Shown here piece after piece: positions 1-9,111 of a stretch of 64,000 nt of DNA. Below the pieces are notes generated by a model. The model was given only the letters and a program-made list of their open reading frames with translations. It was not told the origin of the DNA and searched no databases. Made by a program: the position numbers and the translations under genes. Each line of letters begins with the position of its first letter. Within the stretch, counting starts at the first letter, position 1. The DNA comes from Nonomuraea sp. SYSU D8015 (GTDB lineage Bacteria > Actinomycetota > Actinomycetes > Streptosporangiales > Streptosporangiaceae). The stretch covers positions 930,001-994,000 of the forward strand of contig NZ_VJYI01000001.1 in assembly GCF_008065375.1 (NCBI RefSeq). The letters run 5' to 3'.

Positions 1-1
1 T

Positions 2-676
2 CCGGCCCGGCTCGAGGCGGTCCTCGCCGCCCGGGGGAAGACGTTCGACGGCGTGGTGGTCATCGGCCCGACGGCGCCGGTCGCCGACGGGCTGGACGAC
101 CGCCCGGTGGTCGTCGTGCAGGGTGGCTCATCGGACAGCACTGCGGACAGCGTCGATGAGGATGTCGCGGAGGCGGCGGCCCTGGTGGCGCGTCACCTCG
201 CCGTCATGGGCCGGTCCCGCCCGGCTCTGCTCGGCGCCGACCAGCCTCAGATGCGCACCGCTCTGGCCCAATCCGGCATCGACCCCGCTGCCGTACCGTG
301 TGTGGATCTCGGTGAGGTGGCCGACCGGCGTGCGGGCGCGCGAGCCGCCGCACAACTGCTGGAGCAGCATCCGGACGTCGACGCGCTGCTGTGCGTCAAC
401 GACGAAGTGGCGCTCGGAGCTCTCGCGGCGCTGGTCAAGCATGGAGTCGACGTCCCCGGACGGGTGGCGGCCGTCGGGTACGGCAACCTGGAGGACGGAC
501 GGTTCTCGACGCCGTCGCTCACCACGATCGACCCCGGACCGGCCCGGCTGGCGCGCAGCGCACTGGAATTGCTCGCCGACCGCCTCGCCGGTACGGCGCC
601 GCGACGGCCGCGCGCGGTCGTGTCGCCCGTCGAGCTGGTGCGGCGTGAGTCCACGCTGGGCCGGGATCCGCGATGA
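2..676 (+). CDS. LacI-family transcriptional regulator, C-terminal part (5' end outside window)
   Basis: The reading frame is open from the first bases, so the start and DNA-binding domain lie upstream of the window. What remains is the C-terminal part of a periplasmic-binding-protein-like sensor domain, with the family signature LLCVNDEVALGALAAL followed by VAAVGYGNLEDGRFSTPSLTTI, the usual tail of GalR/LacI sugar-sensing regulators. The stop overlaps the ATG of the next LacI gene (ATGA), so the two are almost certainly translated together. By context it probably senses a sugar linked to the downstream importer and GH127 enzyme. The family call is firm; the ligand is inferred. Confidence 0.93.
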   Translation, partial: PARLEAVLAARGKTFDGVVVIGPTAPVADGLDDRPVVVVQGGSSDSTADSVDEDVAEAAALVARHLAVMGRSRPALLGADQPQMRTALAQSGIDPAAVPCVDLGEVADRRAGARAAAQLLEQHPDVDALLCVNDEVALGALAALVKHGVDVPGRVAAVGYGNLEDGRFSTPSLTTIDPGPARLARSALELLADRLAGTAPRRPRAVVSPVELVRRESTLGRDPR

Positions 677-1692
677 AGCGCCCGACGCTCGCGGACGTCG
701 CCGCTCGGGCCGGGGTCTCGGCGAAGACCGTGTCCAACGTCCTCCTCGGCCGCCCGCAAGTCTCGGTCACGACCCGGGCCAGGGTTCAGGCCGCGATCGA
801 CGAGATCGGCTACGAGGCCGGACACGCCACGAGCCAGGCCGGACGCGGGCTCGCCTCTGGCCGGACCGGCCGCATCGCCGTCGTCGTGCCGAACCTCTAC
901 CAGCCGTACTTCGCGGAGAACGCCGAGCGCCTCATCCTCGCCCTGGCCGAGCGCGGGTTCACCAGCACGCTCCGGATCGCCCATGGCGAGGCCGGCGAAC
1001 GCGACGCGGTCCTCGGTGTGACGACCGCCGACGTCGACGGCGTCATCATCTGCCCCCACCACTTGAGCGACCAGCTGCTCGCCAGTGCCGTCCTGCGCCG
1101 CCCGGTGGTGGCCCTCGGCGGCCCGCCGCTCAAGACGCTCGATTGTGTGCTGATGGGGGAGCACGCGGGCTTCCTGGCGATCACCCGGCATCTGCTGGCC
1201 ACCGGCCGGCGCCGGCCGGCGTTCGTGTGGAACGGTCCGGCAGGCGCCGTCCCGACCGGCAACCGGTACGCCGGCTTCGTCGCCGCCCTGGAGGAGTACG
1301 GCATCGAGCACGACCCGTCGCTCGTCGCCAACAGCTCGGACTGGGACCGCAGGGCCTCGGGTTACGAGGCGATGGCAGGCCTGCTGCGGCGTTCCGGCCC
1401 CAGCTTCGACGCCGCGGTGTGCGTCAACGACACGATCGCCGTAGGCGCGATGAAAGCCCTGCACGCGCACGGGATCCGCATCCCCGAGGATGTCGCGGTC
1501 ACCGGCTTCGACGACACGGACGAGGGTGAGTTCACCATCCCGTCGCTGTCGTCGGTGAGCCCCGATCAGGGCGAGATGGTCGCCGCCGCCGTCCACCTGC
1601 TGATCGAGCGCCTCGACGGGTACGACGGCGAGCCCCGCCAGGTGCACACCGGTACGCACCTGCTGATCCGCGACTCGTCCGCGACCGCCTGA
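673..1692 (+). CDS. LacI-family transcriptional regulator
   Basis: This 339-residue protein has a LacI helix-turn-helix at residues 4-25 (TLADVAARAGVSAKTVSNVL) and hinge helix region, then a full sugar-binding-protein-like sensor with CVNDTIAVGAMKALHAHG and VAVTGFDDTDEGEFTIPSLSSV near the end. It is a complete, normal-length family member. Its ATG overlaps the stop of another LacI gene by four bases. The next gene starts 140 bp downstream behind a promoter with an inverted repeat, so this protein is a good candidate repressor of the sugar importer/GH127 operon. Tandem overlapping LacI genes are unusual; the pair may act on the same operators or form mixed dimers, which is speculation. Confidence 0.95.
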   Translation: MKRPTLADVAARAGVSAKTVSNVLLGRPQVSVTTRARVQAAIDEIGYEAGHATSQAGRGLASGRTGRIAVVVPNLYQPYFAENAERLILALAERGFTSTLRIAHGEAGERDAVLGVTTADVDGVIICPHHLSDQLLASAVLRRPVVALGGPPLKTLDCVLMGEHAGFLAITRHLLATGRRRPAFVWNGPAGAVPTGNRYAGFVAALEEYGIEHDPSLVANSSDWDRRASGYEAMAGLLRRSGPSFDAAVCVNDTIAVGAMKALHAHGIRIPEDVAVTGFDDTDEGEFTIPSLSSVSPDQGEMVAAAVHLLIERLDGYDGEPRQVHTGTHLLIRDSSATA

Positions 1693-1743
1693 TCCACCTT
1701 CACGACCGTGATCCGGCCACGTGCACCGCTGATTGTCTTGTCA

Positions 1744-1791
1744 TTGACATCGCTGAACTAGCGCACCTAACATCGCTGAAACATTCAGCGA
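1744..1791 (+). promoter_or_regulatory. Promoter and operator of the arabinoside importer/GH127 operon
   Basis: A -35 box TTGACA (1744-1749) is followed after 18 bp by a -10 box TAACAT (1768-1773). An inverted repeat, TCGCTGAA-ACA-TTCAGCGA (1773-1791), overlaps the end of the -10 box and the likely start of transcription. The left part, CATCGCTGAA, also occurs at 1748-1757, overlapping the end of the -35 box. This is the expected layout for repression by one or both upstream LacI proteins. Confidence 0.7.
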
Positions 1792-1831
1792 GATCTGGGT
1801 CACCCCCTCCGTCCCCCTTAGGAGGACCCCC

Positions 1832-3430
1832 ATGGCCACGTCCCCGGTTCTGTCCCGTCGGGCCTTCGTCGTCGCAGCCGGCCTCACCGCGATCGCGGGC
1901 TGCTCCGGCAACAGCTCCAGAAGCGATCCGAACACGCTCCGGATCGCCGTCACCAAGCACGCGTTGACCAAGCCGATGAGCACGATGGAGTGGCCCAAGC
2001 AGCTGGAGAAGATCGCGGGCGTGAAGATCCAGTGGCAGGAGATCGCGGCCGACTGGGACCAGAAGAAGTCCACCATGCTGGCGGCGGGGGACGTACCCGA
2101 CCTGATCATCGGCACGAACGCGATCACCAATTCCGACCTGGGCACGTACCGGACGCTGTTCGAGAACCTGGCCGACGATCTGGACGCGCTGCCGAACGTG
2201 AAGGCGATGTTCGCGGCGAAGCCGCAGCTGAAGTCGATGGCCACGCTGTCCACCGGCGAGATCTTCGCGGTTCCCGGCTACAAGCGGTTCTGGCCGACGA
2301 CGGTCACCCACCAGTACATCAACAAGCAGTGGCTCGACCGGCTCGGCCTGGACGTTCCGTCCACCTGGGACGAGTTGTACACGGTGCTGGTCGCGTTCAA
2401 GGAACAGGACGCGAACGGGAACGGCGACAAGAACGACGAGATCCCGATGGACTGGTCGCCCGTCGGCACGGGCGGCTTCGGGTATTTCCAGCCCAGTGTG
2501 CTGCTCGGCAGCGTCGGCCTGCCGATCGCGGGCGGCGGTGGCCAGGGCTATTTCCTCGAGGACGGCAAGGTCGGCAATTTCCTCGTCGACGAGCGCTACA
2601 AGCGGGTGATCCAGTTCCTCCACCGTTGCTACGCCGCGGGCCTGGTCAGCAAGAACGTCATGACGCAGGACTACTCGGCGTACCAGGCCGTCGGCCGCGG
2701 CTCCGGCGACGTGGCCAAGGTCGGCTTCAGCTGGGGCTGGACGGCCAGCGACCGGTTCGGCGCCCAGCTGGCCGACCAGTACGTCTCGATGCCGCCACTG
2801 CTCGCGGAGGCCGGCCAGCCGACACCCGTGGCCTGGTCGTACGACTCCTACGCCGAGAACTTCCCGCCGAACCAGATCGTCGTGTCCGCCAAGGCGAGCA
2901 ACAAGCAGGCGGCTCTCAAGGTCGTCAACGCCTTCTACGACAAGGAGATGTCACTGCAGGTGTTGTGGGGCGATCTCGGCCGGTACGTCAAGAAGGTCAG
3001 CGACAAGGAGTACGAGGTGCTCCCGCCGGCCGACTCCAAGGTCGACCCCTCGACGTGGAAGTGGACGGTCACCGTCGCGGACCTGGGCCCCACCTGGATC
3101 CGGGACGACATCGAGGTGAAGCTGCCGGCCGACCTGGACGAGGCCGTCGAGCAGACGAAGCCGCTGGAGAAGGCGCTCGCGAACATCGACGTGGACAAGG
3201 ACGTCTACCCGTTCCAGTTCATCCAGATGACGCCTGACGACACCAACCAGCTGGCGCTGAACAACACCACGATCCTCAACGCCGCGATGACGAAGTTCGC
3301 CGAATGGGTCACCAAGGGCGGCGTCGACGATCAATGGGACAAGTACGTTCAGCAGGTCCAGGGCTCCGGTCTGCAGAAGAACATCGACATCTACCAGCGC
3401 TACTACGACGAGTACGCGAAGACGCGCTGA
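1832..3430 (+). CDS. Extracellular sugar-binding lipoprotein of an LplABC-type ABC importer
   Basis: This 532-residue family 1 solute-binding protein starts with a Tat-type lipoprotein signal: Arg9-Arg10, a hydrophobic stretch and lipobox AIAGC with Cys24. It would therefore be exported and anchored outside the membrane. The length and sequence style (PDLIIGTNAIT near residue 90, GEIFAVPGYKRFWP near 145) match the LplA/LipO group of large binding proteins that work with LplB and LplC. A strong ribosome site (AGGAGG, 1820-1825) precedes the ATG. The next gene overlaps its stop, so it is the first gene of a translationally coupled operon that ends in a GH127 arabinofuranosidase. The ligand is probably an arabinose-containing oligosaccharide or glycopeptide, inferred from context. 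Confidence 0.93.
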   Translation: MATSPVLSRRAFVVAAGLTAIAGCSGNSSRSDPNTLRIAVTKHALTKPMSTMEWPKQLEKIAGVKIQWQEIAADWDQKKSTMLAAGDVPDLIIGTNAITNSDLGTYRTLFENLADDLDALPNVKAMFAAKPQLKSMATLSTGEIFAVPGYKRFWPTTVTHQYINKQWLDRLGLDVPSTWDELYTVLVAFKEQDANGNGDKNDEIPMDWSPVGTGGFGYFQPSVLLGSVGLPIAGGGGQGYFLEDGKVGNFLVDERYKRVIQFLHRCYAAGLVSKNVMTQDYSAYQAVGRGSGDVAKVGFSWGWTASDRFGAQLADQYVSMPPLLAEAGQPTPVAWSYDSYAENFPPNQIVVSAKASNKQAALKVVNAFYDKEMSLQVLWGDLGRYVKKVSDKEYEVLPPADSKVDPSTWKWTVTVADLGPTWIRDDIEVKLPADLDEAVEQTKPLEKALANIDVDKDVYPFQFIQMTPDDTNQLALNNTTILNAAMTKFAEWVTKGGVDDQWDKYVQQVQGSGLQKNIDIYQRYYDEYAKTR

Positions 3431-4392
3431 TGACGGAATCGCTTGTCGCAGCACGCAAGTCCGTGTCCGGCGCCCAGGGGCGAACCGGTCTGGGAGCCGG
3501 CCGGCATGTCCGCAGGTACTGGCAACTGTGGCTCATGGTCCTGCCGGCCGTGGGATTCATCGGCCTGTTCATGTACGTCCCGATGTACGGTATCCAGCTG
3601 GCCTTCAGGGACTTCGACTTCACCGCGGGTCTCACCGGTGGTGACTGGGCCGGCCTGAAGTACTTCCGGCAGTTCTTCGACAGCCCGCTGTTCTGGCCGT
3701 TGCTGCGGAACACGTTCGTCATCAGCGTCACCACGCTCGTGGTGGGGTTCGTCGCGCCGATCGTGCTGGCGCTGATGATCAACCAGGTCGGCGGCGGCCG
3801 GCGTAAGAAGTTCATGCAGACGGCCACGTACCTGCCGCATTTCATCTCGATCGTCGTCATCGTCGGCATGCTGCAGGCGTTCCTCAACCCGTCCACGGGA
3901 CTGCTCACCCGGGTCCTGGCCGTCTTCGGCCTCGACGAGGTGAACCTCCTCGGCGACACGTCGGCCTTCGTGCCGGTGTACGTGATCTCCGACGTGTGGC
4001 AGCACTGCGGGTGGAACAGCATCATCTACCTCGCCGCGCTGTCGCGGGTCGACCCCCAGCTGTACGAGGCCGCCAAAGTGGACGGCGCCAGCCGGCTGCA
4101 GCTCATCCGGCACGTCGACTTCCCCAGCATCGTGCCGACCATGGTGGTCCTGCTCATCCTCACCATGGGCGGTGTGCTGAACACCGGTTTCGAGAAGGTG
4201 TGGCTGATGCAGAACACCCTGAACCTGCCGGTGTCCGAGGTGATCGCGACGTACGTCTACAAGATCGGCATCCTCAGCACGCAGTTCAGCTACGCCACCG
4301 CGATCGGCCTCTTCAACACGGTCATCAACTTCGTGTTCCTGATCGCCGCGAACGCGATCGCCCGCCGCGTATCGAACTGGAGCCTGTGGTGA
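3430..4392 (+). CDS. ABC sugar importer permease, LplB type
   Basis: This 320-residue protein has about six membrane segments and the cytoplasmic EAA loop (YEAAKVDGASRLQLIRHVDFPSI, around residue 212) that contacts the ATPase. It belongs to the LplB/UgpA group of binding-protein-dependent permeases. The ATG overlaps the stop of the binding-protein gene, and the following permease overlaps in turn. No ATPase gene is in this operon, as is usual for CUT1 importers in actinomycetes, which share an MsiK-type ATPase encoded elsewhere. Confidence 0.93.
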   Translation: MTESLVAARKSVSGAQGRTGLGAGRHVRRYWQLWLMVLPAVGFIGLFMYVPMYGIQLAFRDFDFTAGLTGGDWAGLKYFRQFFDSPLFWPLLRNTFVISVTTLVVGFVAPIVLALMINQVGGGRRKKFMQTATYLPHFISIVVIVGMLQAFLNPSTGLLTRVLAVFGLDEVNLLGDTSAFVPVYVISDVWQHCGWNSIIYLAALSRVDPQLYEAAKVDGASRLQLIRHVDFPSIVPTMVVLLILTMGGVLNTGFEKVWLMQNTLNLPVSEVIATYVYKIGILSTQFSYATAIGLFNTVINFVFLIAANAIARRVSNWSLW

Positions 4393-5312
4393 GCGCGACC
4401 TCTCCGCCGAGCAAAGGACTCTTCCGCAGGAAGACACCCGGCGACGTCGTCTTCATGCTCGTGCTCGGCACGGTCTGCGTGGGGATCCTGTTCGCGGTGC
4501 TCTATCCGGTCTACTTCGTGTTGATCGCGTCCGTGAGCAACCCGTCGCTGATCTCCACCGGCGAGGTGTGGCTGTGGCCGAAGGGCGTGAACTTCTTCGG
4601 CTATCGGGAGATCTTCAACGATGACCGGATCTGGACGGGCTACGGCAACACGTTGCTCTACAGCACGGTCGGAACCGCGTTGAACCTCGTCGTGACCCTC
4701 CCCGCGGCGTACGCGTTGTCGCGGCCGGAGTTCCGCCCGCGGCGGATCCTCATGCTGTTCTTCGTCTTCACGCTGTTCTTCAACGGCGGGCTGATCCCGA
4801 CCTACCTGCTCTATCGCGACCTCGGCCTGCTGGACAACTGGCTCGTGTTCGTCCTGCCGTCTGCGGTGAACGTGTACAACCTCATCATCGCCCGCGCGTT
4901 CTTCGAGCACTCGCTGCCGAAGGAGCTGTTCGAGGCGGCGATGATCGACGGCGTTTCCTACCTGCAGTACTTCGCCAAAATCGCGCTGCCGTTGTCCAAG
5001 GCGATCGTCTCGGTGATCGGCCTGTACTACCTGGTCCAGCACTGGAACGACTTCTTCACCGGCATGGTGTTCGTCCGGGACAACGCCCTGCAACCACTGC
5101 AGATCGTGCTGCGTGACATTCTCCTTTCCAATCAGGCGTTCGCCGGTGGCACAGGAGCCTCCGGCGGCAGCGGCACCTCCTACGACCAGCAGTACGCCGA
5201 CCAGATCAAGTACGGCGTGATCGTCGTCTCGAGCCTCCCGGTCCTGGTGCTCTACCCGTTCCTCCAGCGCTACTTCGAGAAGGGCGTCCTCATCGGGTCG
5301 GTGAAAGGCTGA
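4389..5312 (+). CDS. ABC sugar importer permease, LplC type
   Basis: This 307-residue CUT1 permease has about six membrane spans, the stretch FFNGGLIPTYLLYRDLGLLDNW typical of LplC/YtcP, and an EAA loop (FEAAMIDGVSYLQYFAKIALPLSKA) near residue 180. The start is placed at a GTG that overlaps the preceding stop as GTGA; an adjacent GTG three bases upstream is possible. It pairs with the LplB-type permease to form the membrane channel of the importer. Confidence 0.92.
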   Translation: MSATSPPSKGLFRRKTPGDVVFMLVLGTVCVGILFAVLYPVYFVLIASVSNPSLISTGEVWLWPKGVNFFGYREIFNDDRIWTGYGNTLLYSTVGTALNLVVTLPAAYALSRPEFRPRRILMLFFVFTLFFNGGLIPTYLLYRDLGLLDNWLVFVLPSAVNVYNLIIARAFFEHSLPKELFEAAMIDGVSYLQYFAKIALPLSKAIVSVIGLYYLVQHWNDFFTGMVFVRDNALQPLQIVLRDILLSNQAFAGGTGASGGSGTSYDQQYADQIKYGVIVVSSLPVLVLYPFLQRYFEKGVLIGSVKG

Positions 5313-5920
5313 TGAAACACCTTCTCGCCTGGCACACGAGGGCGGGCGAGGTGGGCCTGCTGCTGCTCAAACTGCACCTGCTGTGGATCGTGTGGAGCCT
5401 GGCCGGCGGCATCGTGCTCGGCGTCTTCCCCGCGACCGCCGGGGTGTACGGCGTCATCCGCGGCGAGTTCCTTCCGTCCGCCGCGCCCCGCGAATTCCGC
5501 CGGCTGTGGAGGCAGGAGTTCCGCACCGCCAACGTGGTGGGCTACGTCTTCGCGGCAGCGTGGGCGATGCTCCTGGTGGACCGGCGGCTGCTGGAAACCG
5601 CCGACCTCGGTGTCGTCGAGCCGCTGCTCGGCGCGGTGCTCTGGGTGACGACGCTGTTCGTGTCGTGCATGACCGTGAACGTCTGGATCCTCGCGGCGCA
5701 CTTCGCCGAAGGACCGTTCGCGCTCGTCCGCCGGAGCGCGATCCTCGTCCTCGCCCGCCCGGTCCAGGCGCTTTTCACGCTGCTCGTGGCCGGTGTGATC
5801 CTCTGCGCGTACTACCTCGTCCCCGGACTGGTTCCGGTCTTCGGGGTCGCCGCACCGGCCTTCGCCTCCTTCGCCTACGTTTGGAGCACCTCGGTCCTCC
5901 CTACGACTCCTGGCTCGTGA
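5312..5920 (+). CDS. YesL-like membrane protein (DUF624 family)
   Basis: This 202-residue protein has four to five hydrophobic segments and the N-terminal pattern LLKLHLLWIVWSLAGGIVLGVFPATAGVYGVIR, characteristic of the DUF624/YesL family. Family members are regularly encoded next to LplABC-type importers and plant cell wall glycosidases, but their job is unknown. Its ATG overlaps the permease stop (ATGA), so it is the fourth coupled gene of the operon. A role in assembly or regulation of the importer is inference only. Confidence 0.88.
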   Translation: MKHLLAWHTRAGEVGLLLLKLHLLWIVWSLAGGIVLGVFPATAGVYGVIRGEFLPSAAPREFRRLWRQEFRTANVVGYVFAAAWAMLLVDRRLLETADLGVVEPLLGAVLWVTTLFVSCMTVNVWILAAHFAEGPFALVRRSAILVLARPVQALFTLLVAGVILCAYYLVPGLVPVFGVAAPAFASFAYVWSTSVLPTTPGS

Positions 5921-5972
5921 CGGTCCCCCGGACGCCGAGCACGATTCATCGACCACCTCGTTTGGAGCCTTC

Positions 5973-7901
5973 ATGACCATGACCTCCGCTGACGCCGTGC
6001 GCAGTCGCGAGCCGCTGCCGCTGACCGCGGTCACCATCGACGACCGGTTCTGGGCGCCGCGCCGCGAGCTGATCCGCACCCGTACGCTGAGGCACCAGGA
6101 AAGCCAGATGCGCCGGCCCGGTCAGCAGTTCGACGCCCTGACCCTGACCTGGCGGCCGGGAGACCCGGACGAGCCGCACATCTTCTGGGAGAGCGACGTC
6201 GCCAAGTGGATCGAGGCCGCCGGCCACTGCCTGGCCACCACCGACGACCCCGAGCTCGACCAGGCCGTCGACGAGGCGATCGAGCTGCTGGCCGGCGCGC
6301 AGCAGGACGACGGCTACCTCAACGTGTACTTCACCGTCGTCAAGCCGGGGCAACGGTTCACCGACCTGCGCGACGCCCATGAGCTGTACTGCGCCGGCCA
6401 TCTCATCGAAGCCGGCGTCGCCCACTTCGAGGCGACCGGGAAGACCCGGCTGCTCGACATCGTCCGGCGCTACGCCGACCTGATCGACACCGTCTTCAGC
6501 ACCGACGGCCCCTGTGCCGGAGGCTATGACGGGCACCAGGAGATCGAGCTCGCGCTGGTCAAGCTCTACCGCGTCACCGGCGAGCGCCGCTACCTCGACC
6601 TCAGCCGGCGGCTCATCGAGTGGCGCGGACAGCAGCCCTACTACTTCGAGCTCGAGCTTCAGCGCCGCGGCACCCCCGGCTATTTCGGCACCAGGCTGCC
6701 CCGGCGAGCCGAGGAATTGCGGCGGTTCCGCGAGTACAACCAGAGCCATCAGCCCGTGGCCGACCAGTCCGAGGTCGTCGGCCACTCGGTCCGCGCCATG
6801 TACATGTACAGCGCGATGACCGACCTGGCCGACGAGTACGGCGACGAGCGGCTGCTCCAGGCCGTACAGCGACTGTGGACCGACCTCACCACCAAGAAGC
6901 TGTACGTCACCGGCGGAATGGGCTCCGATCCCAGCATCGAAGGCTTCGGACCGGCCTACGATCTGCCCGACGCCCACGGCTACGCCGAAACCTGCGCCTC
7001 CATCGGCCTCGTCCAGTGGGCGCAGCGGTTGAGCAACCTCACCGGCCAGGGTCACTACGTCGACACCCTTGAACGTGCTCTGTACAACGGCGTCCTCAGC
7101 GGCGCCTCCGCCGACGGCACCCGCTACTTCTACGGCAACCCCCTCGCCAGCGGCGGCGCCGTCGCCCGGCAGGAATGGTTCCAGTGCGCCTGCTGCCCGC
7201 CCAATCTCGCCCGGCTGATCAGCGAACTCGGCCGCTACATCTACGCCCAAGGACCCGGCGAAGCCGTCGTCAACCTCTACGTGGCCGGCACCGGCCGCTT
7301 CACCCTCGCCGGCGGCGAGGTCACCCTCCGCCAGGACACGCGCTATCCCCAGGACGGACGCCTCGCCGTCACCGTCACCCCCGCCGATGGCGAAGCGGAA
7401 TTCACCGTCTCCATCCGCATCCCCGGCTGGAGCCGGCGACCCGCCGTCACCGTCAACGGCGAACCCGTCCACCGGCCCGCCCTGCGCGACGGCTACCTCA
7501 CCCTGCATCGTCGCTGGCGGGCCGGCGACCTGATCGAGATCGACCTCGACATGGAAGTCCGCCGAACCTGGGCACACCCCGCCGTCGCCTCCGCCGCCGG
7601 AAAGGTCGCCCTCGAGCGCGGGCCGATCGTGTTCTGCCTGGAGGGCGTCGACCACGACTGCCCCGTCCACACCCTCACCCTGGGCCGCGACACCCGCATC
7701 CACGCGGTCCCCGACGAGCGGACCGGCGTCGTCACCCTGCACGCCGACGCCACCACAGACGCCGACGCCGACGGCCTGCTGTACAGCGACCAGCCACCCG
7801 GCCGATCGAGCGCCGCGCTGACCGCCGTGCCCTACTTCTCCTGGGCCAACCGCGGCCCCTCCGACATGACCGTCTGGATCCGCGACGGCGGCGACGGCTG
7901 A
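5973..7901 (+). CDS. Glycoside hydrolase family 127, beta-L-arabinofuranosidase
   Basis: This 642-residue cytoplasmic protein (no signal peptide) belongs to GH127, whose model member HypBA1 releases L-arabinose from beta-1,2-arabinobiose and hydroxyproline-linked arabinosides of plant glycoproteins. The unusual cysteine-based site is complete: Glu323 (SIEGFGP) as acid/base, Glu339 and Cys341 in YAETCAS, and Cys407-Cys408 within CACCPPNL near residue 405. These correspond closely to HypBA1 Glu322, Glu338, Cys340 and Cys417/418, with Cys407 as the expected nucleophile and the cysteines also binding zinc. It is the last gene of the importer operon, 52 bp after yesL. The import and then cut model is inferred from the lack of a signal peptide. 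Confidence 0.95.
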   Translation: MTMTSADAVRSREPLPLTAVTIDDRFWAPRRELIRTRTLRHQESQMRRPGQQFDALTLTWRPGDPDEPHIFWESDVAKWIEAAGHCLATTDDPELDQAVDEAIELLAGAQQDDGYLNVYFTVVKPGQRFTDLRDAHELYCAGHLIEAGVAHFEATGKTRLLDIVRRYADLIDTVFSTDGPCAGGYDGHQEIELALVKLYRVTGERRYLDLSRRLIEWRGQQPYYFELELQRRGTPGYFGTRLPRRAEELRRFREYNQSHQPVADQSEVVGHSVRAMYMYSAMTDLADEYGDERLLQAVQRLWTDLTTKKLYVTGGMGSDPSIEGFGPAYDLPDAHGYAETCASIGLVQWAQRLSNLTGQGHYVDTLERALYNGVLSGASADGTRYFYGNPLASGGAVARQEWFQCACCPPNLARLISELGRYIYAQGPGEAVVNLYVAGTGRFTLAGGEVTLRQDTRYPQDGRLAVTVTPADGEAEFTVSIRIPGWSRRPAVTVNGEPVHRPALRDGYLTLHRRWRAGDLIEIDLDMEVRRTWAHPAVASAAGKVALERGPIVFCLEGVDHDCPVHTLTLGRDTRIHAVPDERTGVVTLHADATTDADADGLLYSDQPPGRSSAALTAVPYFSWANRGPSDMTVWIRDGGDG

Positions 7902-7943
7902 CGAAAATGCCCGCCACACCATCTCCGGCCTTCGCAAACACCG

Positions 7944-9089
7944 TCAGGCGTTCCAGAGCGCGGCAAGCTGCCGGGTGGCCAGCCGGGACGGTACGGCGCG
8001 GAGCAACGCGTCGCGTACCCACGCGGCCACGCCGGTCTGGGAGGTCAGCCGCGATTGCCGGTACGCCGCCCGCATCATGCGGTTGGCCCGGGGTCTGCGC
8101 TCGGCGTCGTAGCGCAGGAGCCGCTGGGCGACGTCCGCCGGCTCGGCGCCGGTCAGGTGGCGGGTGAGCGCGGCCGCGTCTTCGAAGGCCTGGCTGGCGC
8201 CCTGGCCGAGGTCGGGTGACATGGCGTGCGCGGCGTCGCCCAGGAGCGCGATCCTGCCGGCCGCGAACGAGGGCAGGGGTTCGGCCAGGCGGGTGATCGG
8301 GTCGACGTAGATGTCGGCGGGCGGGGTGGCCTCGATCAGCGCTGGGACGAGAGGGTGCCAGTCGGCCATCAGGGACAGCATCTGCCGGCGTGCCTCGTCC
8401 GCGCCGGGCGGCGTGCCGCGCAGGGCGGAGTCGGTGAACCAGTACAGGCGGTCCTCGCCGACGGGGAACAGGCCGAACATCGCCCCGCTGCGGCGGTCGA
8501 CCAGCTGGCTGACGAGCAGATCCGTTACGAGGCCGGCAGGACGGGCCAGCATGCCGCGCAGGTCCAGCCGGCCGGTCCGCCGCAGCCCGGGGTGGCCGGG
8601 GAAGAGCTGGTCGCGCAGCCTGCTGCCGATGCCGTCGGCCGCGATCACGGCGTCGGCTCTGGCGATGGGGTTGCCGTCGCTGATCACGGTCACCCCGGTA
8701 GGGTCGGGCTCCAGGCGCTCGACCGGGGTCGCGGTTCGCACCACGCTCGCCGGCAGCGGGGCACGTAACGCCCGGTGCAGGTCCGCCCGGTCGACCATGG
8801 CGGGCGTCTCGACCTCCTGCTGCGCCTGGACCAGGTCGGTGACCAGCAGCGGCCGTCCGCGCCAGTCCCGCAATCCACCGTGGGTCCCATGCATGACGTG
8901 CCCGCGAATGCCATCGGCGAGCCCGAGCGCTTCCAGCGCGCGAATCCCGTTGGGCATGACGACGATCCCCGTCCCCGCTTCCCGGAGCTCGGCGCCCCGT
9001 TCGAAGAGGGTCACCTCATGACCCAGACGATGCAGCCCCACCGCGGCCGCCACTCCTCCGAGCCCGGCGCCGACCACCACGACCCTCAC
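7944..9089 (-). CDS. FAD-dependent monooxygenase (aromatic hydroxylase type)
   Basis: This 381-residue flavoprotein begins with an FAD-binding Rossmann motif VVVVGAGLGGVAAAVGL (Gly7, Gly9, Gly12) and has the second FAD motif GDAAHAMSPDLGQGASQAFEDA near residue 290, plus the middle DG stretch AVIAADGIGSRLR. This is the class A flavin monooxygenase fold, which hydroxylates aromatic or polycyclic substrates with NAD(P)H and oxygen. It lies divergent from a TetR gene with a 60-bp gap holding two palindromes, so the pair is probably a self-contained inducible unit. Substrate unknown; detoxification of a phenolic or antibiotic compound is possible. Confidence 0.92.
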   Translation of the reverse strand: MRVVVVGAGLGGVAAAVGLHRLGHEVTLFERGAELREAGTGIVVMPNGIRALEALGLADGIRGHVMHGTHGGLRDWRGRPLLVTDLVQAQQEVETPAMVDRADLHRALRAPLPASVVRTATPVERLEPDPTGVTVISDGNPIARADAVIAADGIGSRLRDQLFPGHPGLRRTGRLDLRGMLARPAGLVTDLLVSQLVDRRSGAMFGLFPVGEDRLYWFTDSALRGTPPGADEARRQMLSLMADWHPLVPALIEATPPADIYVDPITRLAEPLPSFAAGRIALLGDAAHAMSPDLGQGASQAFEDAAALTRHLTGAEPADVAQRLLRYDAERRPRANRMMRAAYRQSRLTSQTGVAAWVRDALLRAVPSRLATRQLAALWNA

Positions 9090-9111
9090 GAGAACCTCCT
9101 CGCCGATTCAC

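Noticed and set aside
123..1659. Long open frames on both strands over the two LacI genes
   Set aside because: They are GC-codon shadows: Arg/Ala/Pro-rich, without motifs, and overlap two clear LacI genes.
5946..7937. 663-codon minus-strand frame opposite the GH127 gene
   Set aside because: Composition is Gly/Val/Asp/Ala-rich without domains, and the plus strand has a complete GH127 active site.
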